Below are positions 59,882-64,000 of a DNA stretch of 64,000 bases, one piece after another. The notes under the pieces were generated by a model, which had not been told where the DNA came from, did not search any database, and saw only the letters and a list, made by a program, of their open reading frames with translations. Positions within the stretch are counted from its first letter, which is position 1. Each line of letters begins with the position of its first letter. The position numbers and the translations under genes were made by a program. The DNA comes from Amycolatopsis sp. WQ 127309 (GTDB taxonomy: Bacteria > Actinomycetota > Actinomycetes > Mycobacteriales > Pseudonocardiaceae): assembly GCF_023023025.1 (NCBI RefSeq), contig NZ_CP095481.1, positions 4,092,001 through 4,156,000 on the forward strand. The letters are read 5' to 3'.

Positions 59882-60823
59882 ATGCACATCGTGGCCGTCC
59901 TCGCGCCGGACCGGGTCGTCCCCTTCGACCTGGCGACGCCGATCGAGGTGTTCTCCCGGACGCTGCTGCCGAGCGGGCGCCGCGGGTACGAGGTCCGGAT
60001 CTGCGGCGCGAGCCCCGAGGTCGACGCGGGCGCGTTCACCCTGCGGCCGCCGTTCGGCCTCGACGGGCTCGACGACGCCGACACCGTGATCGTGCCGGGC
60101 CGTGACGCGAACCCGCCGGTGGCTCTCGAAGTGCTCGACGCGCTGCGGCGGGCCGCCGCGAGGGGCGCGCGGATCGCGTCGATCTGCTCGGGTGCGTTCA
60201 TCCTGGCCGAGACCGGCCTGCTCGACGGTCTCCGCGCGACCACGCACTGGGCCGGCGCGGCCGAGCTGGCCCGGCGGCACCCGGCGATCGACGTCGACCC
60301 GGACGTCCTCTACGTCGACAACGGCCGGTTCCTGACGTCCGCGGGCGCGGCGGCCGGGCTGGACCTGTGCCTGCACCTGATCCGCCGCGACCACGGCTCG
60401 GCGGTGGCGGCCGACGCGGCCCGGCTGTCGGTGATGCCCCTGGAGCGCGAAGGTGGCCAGGCCCAGTTCATCGTCCACGACCAGCCCCCGGCCCCGCGCG
60501 GCTCGGCGCTGGAGCCGGTGCTGACGTGGATGGAGGAGAACTGCGCGAAGGAGCTGACCCTCGAAGACGTCGCCGTGTACGCCGGGATGAGCACGAGGAC
60601 GCTCAACCGCCGCTTCCGCGAGCAGACCGGCACGACGCCGCTGCAGTGGCTGCTACGGGTCCGCGTCCGGCGCGCGCAGCACCTCCTGGAGGCGACGGAC
60701 TACGCGGTGGACCGGATAGCGGGCGAGGTGGGCTTCGGCTCACCGACGGCGTTCCGGGAGCGGTTCAAGCGAGTCGTCGGAACAAGCCCGAACACCTACC
60801 GGGCCAGCTTCCGCGCCGGCTGA
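59882..60823 (+). CDS. GlxA-family AraC regulator (DJ-1/PfpI domain)
   Basis: A 313-residue regulator with an N-terminal DJ-1/PfpI-like domain (about 1-185; the nucleophile-elbow SICSGAFILAETG carries a Cys) and a C-terminal AraC double helix-turn-helix (about 210-313; TLEDVAVYAGMSTRTLNRRFREQTG, DRIAGEVGFGSPTAFRERFKRVVG). GlxA-type regulators control stress or nitrogen metabolism genes. TATCGT (59869-59874) lies seven bases before the ATG, so it is probably leaderless. No target is evident nearby. Confidence 0.88.
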   Translation: MHIVAVLAPDRVVPFDLATPIEVFSRTLLPSGRRGYEVRICGASPEVDAGAFTLRPPFGLDGLDDADTVIVPGRDANPPVALEVLDALRRAAARGARIASICSGAFILAETGLLDGLRATTHWAGAAELARRHPAIDVDPDVLYVDNGRFLTSAGAAAGLDLCLHLIRRDHGSAVAADAARLSVMPLEREGGQAQFIVHDQPPAPRGSALEPVLTWMEENCAKELTLEDVAVYAGMSTRTLNRRFREQTGTTPLQWLLRVRVRRAQHLLEATDYAVDRIAGEVGFGSPTAFRERFKRVVGTSPNTYRASFRAG

Positions 60824-60843
60824 GCGCCGCGACGCGGTCGTAG

Positions 60844-61281
60844 TCAGTCCGCGCTGCGCAGGAGGAAGTCCCGGGTCGAGCCCATGCCGTACTTGTCCAC
60901 CGGGCTCGACAGTGCCGCTACCTCCCGCAGCACCGGCCGGATGTCGACGCCGTCGGCGCGCGCCGCGGTGCAGAGGGCGTTGAGCGCCACGAGTTCGTCG
61001 CGCGGGTCGGCGCCCTGGTCGCAGGCCGAGATGTGCAGCAGCCGGGTGCGGAAGTCCGCGTCGGGCAGGGACACCGCCCAGCGGAACGACGGGTACCGCT
61101 CGAACAGCGCGCGGACCTCGGCCCGGGCGTCGTCGTCGCCGGTCGCGTAGTGCTCCGGCAGGGCGCGCAGGACTTCCCGCGCGCCGGGCGGGAGGACCAC
61201 CTCGAACGGCTTCCCGTCGTACGGGGCGTTCGCGATCGGTGCCAGGACGGCGTCCACGCGTGCGACTTCCTGCTCGAACAC
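60844..61281 (-). CDS. Hypothetical protein
   Basis: A 145-residue acidic soluble protein that I do not recognise. It is largely helical, with FEVVLPPGAREVLRALPEHY, a central RYPSFRWAVSLPDADFRTRLLHISACDQG and the end DKYGMGSTRDFLLR. No signal peptide or membrane span. The GTG start has no ribosome site but TACCGT (61293-61288) exactly six bases upstream, so the transcript is leaderless, which supports this start. Flanked by the AraC and MFS genes. Confidence 0.7.
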   Translation of the reverse strand: MFEQEVARVDAVLAPIANAPYDGKPFEVVLPPGAREVLRALPEHYATGDDDARAEVRALFERYPSFRWAVSLPDADFRTRLLHISACDQGADPRDELVALNALCTAARADGVDIRPVLREVAALSSPVDKYGMGSTRDFLLRSAD

Positions 61282-61388
61282 GGGCCCACGGTATCGTCGG
61301 ACGCATGTCGAGCCCCGAAGCGTCCAGGACCGGGCTGTCGGTCACCCCGGCAGCCCGGTAGCTCGCTCGCACGGGCCCGCGCGCCCGG

Positions 61389-61434
61389 GTGACCACGAAG
61401 TCGTCTGCCGATCTCGTGATCCCTGGAGCCTGTT
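61389..61434 (+). promoter_or_regulatory. Possible translated leader of the MFS exporter
   Basis: A GTG at 61389 begins VTTKSSADLVIPGAC, loosely like the CmlA leader peptide MSTSKNADK whose ribosome stalling induces the resistance gene. The frame does not stop before the exporter start, and GGGCTGTC/GGCAGCCC upstream (about 61327-61352) can form a stem. Weak. Confidence 0.25.
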
Positions 61435-62556
61435 GTGTCCTTTCCTGTCTGCTTCCTCGCCCTGGCCGTGTTCGCCATGGGCACGTCCGAGTTCATGCTC
61501 GCCGGGCTGGTGCCCGACATCGCCGGCGCGCTGGGGATTTCCCCGGCGCAGGCCGGTTTCCTGACGTCCGCGTTCGCCGTCGGCCTGGTCGTCGGCGCGC
61601 CGTTGATGGCCGCCGTGGCCCGTTCGTGGCGGCGTCGCACGGCGTTGCTGGGGTTCCTCGCGGTGTTCGTCGCGACGCACGTCGTCGGCGGCCTCACCGG
61701 ATCGTTCGCCGTGCTGCTGGTGACGCGGGCGGTGGCCGCGGTGGCCTACGCGGGCTTCCTCGCCGTCGCGCTGACCGCGGCGGCCGGTCTCGTGCCACCG
61801 GACCGGACGGGCCGCGCGCTGGCCGTCCTGCTCGGCGGCACGACGCTCGCCTGCGTCGCCGGCATTCCCGGCGGCGCGCTGCTGAGCGCCGCGTTCGGCT
61901 GGCGCGCGGCGTTCTGGGCCGTCGCGCTGCTCTGCGTGCCGGCGGTCGCGGGAGTCGCGCGGATCCCCGGCACTCCCGCGACCGCGAAGCCGTCCGGGCT
62001 GCGTGAGGAACTCGCCCAGCTGCGACGACCGCCGCTCGCCGGGACGCTCCTGCTCGGTGCCCTGGTCAACGCGGCCACGTTCGGCGTCTTCACGGCCTTG
62101 GCGCCGCTGGCCGCCGGGATCGCGCCGGTGCCGCTGGTCCTCGCGATCTTCGGCATCGGCTGCTTCGCCGGCGTGACCGCGGCGGGCCGGCTCGCCGACC
62201 GGTGGCCCGGCCGGGTCGTCGCGATCGGCGGGCTCCTGCTGCTCGCGGGCTGGGTCGTGCTGGCGCTGGTCCCGGCCGCGTTGCCCGTACTGGCCTTCAC
62301 ACAGGGCGCGTTGTCGTTCGCCGTCGGAGGCACGGTGATCGCGCGGATCCTGCGGCTGGCCGCGGGCGCGCCGACGATGGCGGGGTCGTACGCGACGGCG
62401 GCGCTGAACGTCGGCGCCGCCGCCGGCCCGGTGCTCGGGGCGGTTGCGGCGCCGGTCTGGACGGCCGTCGTCCTGATCGCGCTCGCTCAGGTGGTCGCGC
62501 TGATGTGCAGGACCGCGTCGGCGCCGTCGAGGACCTCGGGGGTGAGCGGGAAGTAG
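61435..62556 (+). CDS. Cml/CmrA-type MFS drug exporter
   Basis: A 373-residue major-facilitator transporter with 12 hydrophobic segments. The start FPVCFLALAVFAMGTSEFMLAGLVPDIA and RSWRRRTALLG loop are those of the chloramphenicol exporters Cml/CmlR/CmrA/Cmx. It should expel chloramphenicol-like drugs with protons. The GTG start follows GGAG. The region before it could encode a stalling leader peptide (listed separately). The 3' end overlaps the convergent erythromycin-esterase-like gene by 70 bp. Confidence 0.86.
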   Translation: MSFPVCFLALAVFAMGTSEFMLAGLVPDIAGALGISPAQAGFLTSAFAVGLVVGAPLMAAVARSWRRRTALLGFLAVFVATHVVGGLTGSFAVLLVTRAVAAVAYAGFLAVALTAAAGLVPPDRTGRALAVLLGGTTLACVAGIPGGALLSAAFGWRAAFWAVALLCVPAVAGVARIPGTPATAKPSGLREELAQLRRPPLAGTLLLGALVNAATFGVFTALAPLAAGIAPVPLVLAIFGIGCFAGVTAAGRLADRWPGRVVAIGGLLLLAGWVVLALVPAALPVLAFTQGALSFAVGGTVIARILRLAAGAPTMAGSYATAALNVGAAAGPVLGAVAAPVWTAVVLIALAQVVALMCRTASAPSRTSGVSGK

Positions 62557-63608
62557 CCCGTCTCCGGGATCGCGTCCGTGCGCGTGCGGCCGGGCTCGAC
62601 CGCGCGCACCAGGCCCCAGCCGTCGACGCGGTCCTGCAGCGACGCCTCGTAGGTCTCCGGCTCGGGCTCCCCAAGCCGGAGCGCCCCGCTGCGCCCGACG
62701 CTCCCGGCGACGAAGACGTACCGCTCGCCCAGCAACGACCCCACGATGGCGCCGGCGCCGGACCACACGAGGTTCGCCACCGCCGAGTTCCAGGTGCTCG
62801 TGCCGCGCTGCAGGTGGCTGTTGTGGGCGAACACCATCGTCGGCCCCCGCCGGTCTTCGAGGTCGCGGATGTCGAGGAGGTTCCGCGCCATGATCGCGTC
62901 GCGGGTGCCGCTGAGGCGCGAATACCGTTCGGCGCCGTCGATCGCCGCCTGCTTGTGGTAGCGCAGCAGGCCGAGCCCGGCGGTGAGGTGCGTCCGCGCG
63001 CGGACCCACTCGGCGCGCGAGGTCGCCGCGATCCGCTCCGGCGCGCGGCTGTAGAGCGTGGTCAGCAGGTCGTCGGCGAGCGCGCGCAGGGCGTCGGCCG
63101 CCGGCGTGGCGCCGGGAGAAGCCGCCGCGTCCATCACGGCCTCCGTGCGGCTCCACCGGTCGTCGTCGCCGGCGAGGCTCGCGACGTCGACGTCGAGGCC
63201 CAGGTAGTCGCGGGCGTGTTCGAGGTAGCGCCGCGGGCTGGGCGCGCTCATCATCTCGGTGGACGCGTCGAAACCGTGGAACGCCAGGCGTTCCGCGGCC
63301 GGGAGGGGCTCGTTGTGCTCACGCATCCAGGCGACCAGCCGCCGGTTGGCGTCCAGCTCGCCGAAGCTGTGCGAGAAGCCTTCCTTCATCGCGGTGTCGA
63401 GGGTGCCGGCGCCGTCGCGGACGAAGCCGTCCACGGCGAGCGCGGCCACCCGGTCGGTCTCGAGGGCGATCGAGCGGAAGCCGTGGCCGGCCAGCTGGGC
63501 GAAGAGTGCGTTGCGCCGCAAGGGAAACGCCGGTTCCTGGTGCGACGGCTCGCCGTAGCCCAGCAGGGTGCACGACGCAGGGGCGAAGTCTCGGATGTCC
63601 TGACTCAT
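62487..63608 (-). CDS. Erythromycin-esterase-family protein
   Basis: A 373-residue protein of the Ere/succinoglycan-associated family, with GYGEPSHQE near residues 18-25 (catalytic Glu20 and His23 equivalents), SIALETD and AHNSHLQRG segments. True Ere enzymes open the macrolide lactone; many relatives have other or unknown activity. ATG at 63608 has no good ribosome site; TACGCT (63622-63617) stands eight bases before it. It is divergent from a MerR gene with a symmetric GTTGAGAC repeat in the gap, and convergent with the MFS exporter over a 70-bp overlap. Confidence 0.82.
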   Translation of the reverse strand: MSQDIRDFAPASCTLLGYGEPSHQEPAFPLRRNALFAQLAGHGFRSIALETDRVAALAVDGFVRDGAGTLDTAMKEGFSHSFGELDANRRLVAWMREHNEPLPAAERLAFHGFDASTEMMSAPSPRRYLEHARDYLGLDVDVASLAGDDDRWSRTEAVMDAAASPGATPAADALRALADDLLTTLYSRAPERIAATSRAEWVRARTHLTAGLGLLRYHKQAAIDGAERYSRLSGTRDAIMARNLLDIRDLEDRRGPTMVFAHNSHLQRGTSTWNSAVANLVWSGAGAIVGSLLGERYVFVAGSVGRSGALRLGEPEPETYEASLQDRVDGWGLVRAVEPGRTRTDAIPETGYFPLTPEVLDGADAVLHISATT

Positions 63609-63636
63609 GAGGCTCAAGCGTATCGTTGAAAGAACG

Positions 63637-63676
63637 GTTGAGACCTGGTCGAAGCCGGACGCGGTAAAGTCTCAAC
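63637..63676. promoter_or_regulatory. MerR-type operator between divergent genes
   Basis: GTTGAGAC (63637-63644) and GTCTCAAC (63669-63676) are perfect complements 24 bases apart, with TAAAGT (63665-63670) as the likely -10 of the MerR gene. A MerR dimer would be expected to act on such a site and to control both directions. Confidence 0.5.
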
Positions 63677-63679
63677 CCG

Positions 63680-64000
63680 ATGAGACCCGCCGACCTGGCC
63701 CGCGAGCACGGGCTCTCGACCCAGGCCGTCCGCAACTACGAGGCCGGCGGCTTCCTCCCGCCCGCGGACCGCACGCCGAGCGGCTACCGGGTCTACACCG
63801 GGACGCACGCGGCCGCGTTGCGCGCCTACCTGGCCCTGATCAGGGGATACGGCCACCCGACGGCCGGTCGCGTGATGCTCGCGCTGCACGACGACCACCT
63901 CGACGAGGCCCTGCTGGCCATCGACCGCGGCCACGCCCGGCTGCTGCGCGACCGCGAAACCCTCGGCTCGGTGCGCCGCGCCGTGGGCGACCTGACGGCG
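63680..64000 (+). CDS. MerR-family regulator, cut off by the window end
   Basis: The first 107 codons of a MerR protein are visible: helix-turn-helix LAREHGLSTQAVRNYEAGGFLPP (residues 5-27), the wing TPSGYRVYT, and a start of the dimerisation helix. The rest lies outside the window. It is divergent from the erythromycin-esterase-like gene, its probable target. The ligand-binding part is not visible, so the inducer is unknown. Confidence 0.85.
   Translation, partial: MRPADLAREHGLSTQAVRNYEAGGFLPPADRTPSGYRVYTGTHAAALRAYLALIRGYGHPTAGRVMLALHDDHLDEALLAIDRGHARLLRDRETLGSVRRAVGDLTA

Overview
The window is chromosomal DNA of a high-G+C actinomycete. The third-codon-position bias, many GTG and some TTG starts, AGGAGG-type ribosome sites, TANNNT -10 boxes that often lie six bases before a start codon, and the dense TetR/DeoR/MarR/GntR/MerR regulator complement all fit. 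Gene content (streptogrisin-type protease, GH64, CE15, ricin-domain exoenzymes, a KstD-like enzyme, SCO6745-family protein) suggests a saprophytic Pseudonocardiaceae such as Amycolatopsis; this is inference. I see no rRNA, tRNA, CRISPR array, transposase or integrase, and no PKS/NRPS cluster. It reads as an accessory, secretion- and catabolism-oriented chromosomal region.

Layout. 0-7 kb: secreted protease end, methyltransferase, a secreted DPBB/ricin/F5-8C protein, a P450, a CE15 glucuronoyl esterase with CBM2 behind a CGAAACTTTCG-type inverted repeat, and an SDR. 7-11.5 kb: a T-box leader controlling a second, archaeal-type aspartyl-tRNA synthetase and an SCO6745-family gene, then a VOC protein, a CGNR-type regulator and an alpha/beta hydrolase sharing a palindromic control region. 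11.5-18.3 kb: a leftward operon of a PfkB kinase plus three YbjQ-like paralogues and a small protein, divergent from DeoR and a GH4 glycosidase. 18.3-24.7 kb: SDR, KstD-like dehydrogenase, LLM oxidoreductase, TetR plus amino-acid dehydrogenase, and an unknown gene. 24.7-25.7 kb: a gene-free, G/T-rich repeat region (11 copies of a 7-mer and a 120-bp duplication). 25.7-30 kb: epoxide hydrolase fusion and TetR, two secreted proteins. 30-41.4 kb: rhomboid, methyltransferase, lipoprotein-like sensor plus ABC exporter, lipase, VOC, UvrA-like protein, GH64 glucanase, EamA/MarR pair.

41.4-49 kb: MBL hydrolase, a secreted metzincin-ricin protein with a DasR-type (dre) site, and a mannose-family PTS operon (IIB, fused IIC-IID, IIA) ending in a ceramidase-like hydrolase and flanked by a GntR/UTRA regulator. 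49-53 kb: two small secreted proteins, a Kelch protein, and an ECF42-like sigma factor with two DGPF/YCII proteins. 53-60 kb: an orphan substrate-binding lipoprotein, then a complete branched-chain-amino-acid-type ABC operon (livG, livF, livH, livM, livK) with a strange 199-bp duplication between livG and livF, and a TetR. 60-64 kb: GlxA/AraC regulator, unknown gene, chloramphenicol-type MFS exporter, erythromycin-esterase-like protein and a divergent, truncated MerR gene.

The most distinctive items are the T-box-controlled second AspRS, the livG/livF chimeric mini-ORF, the PTS/ceramidase-like operon with dre-like sites, the putative self-activating promoter of the ECF42-like operon, and a very regular class of leaderless starts used mainly by regulators.
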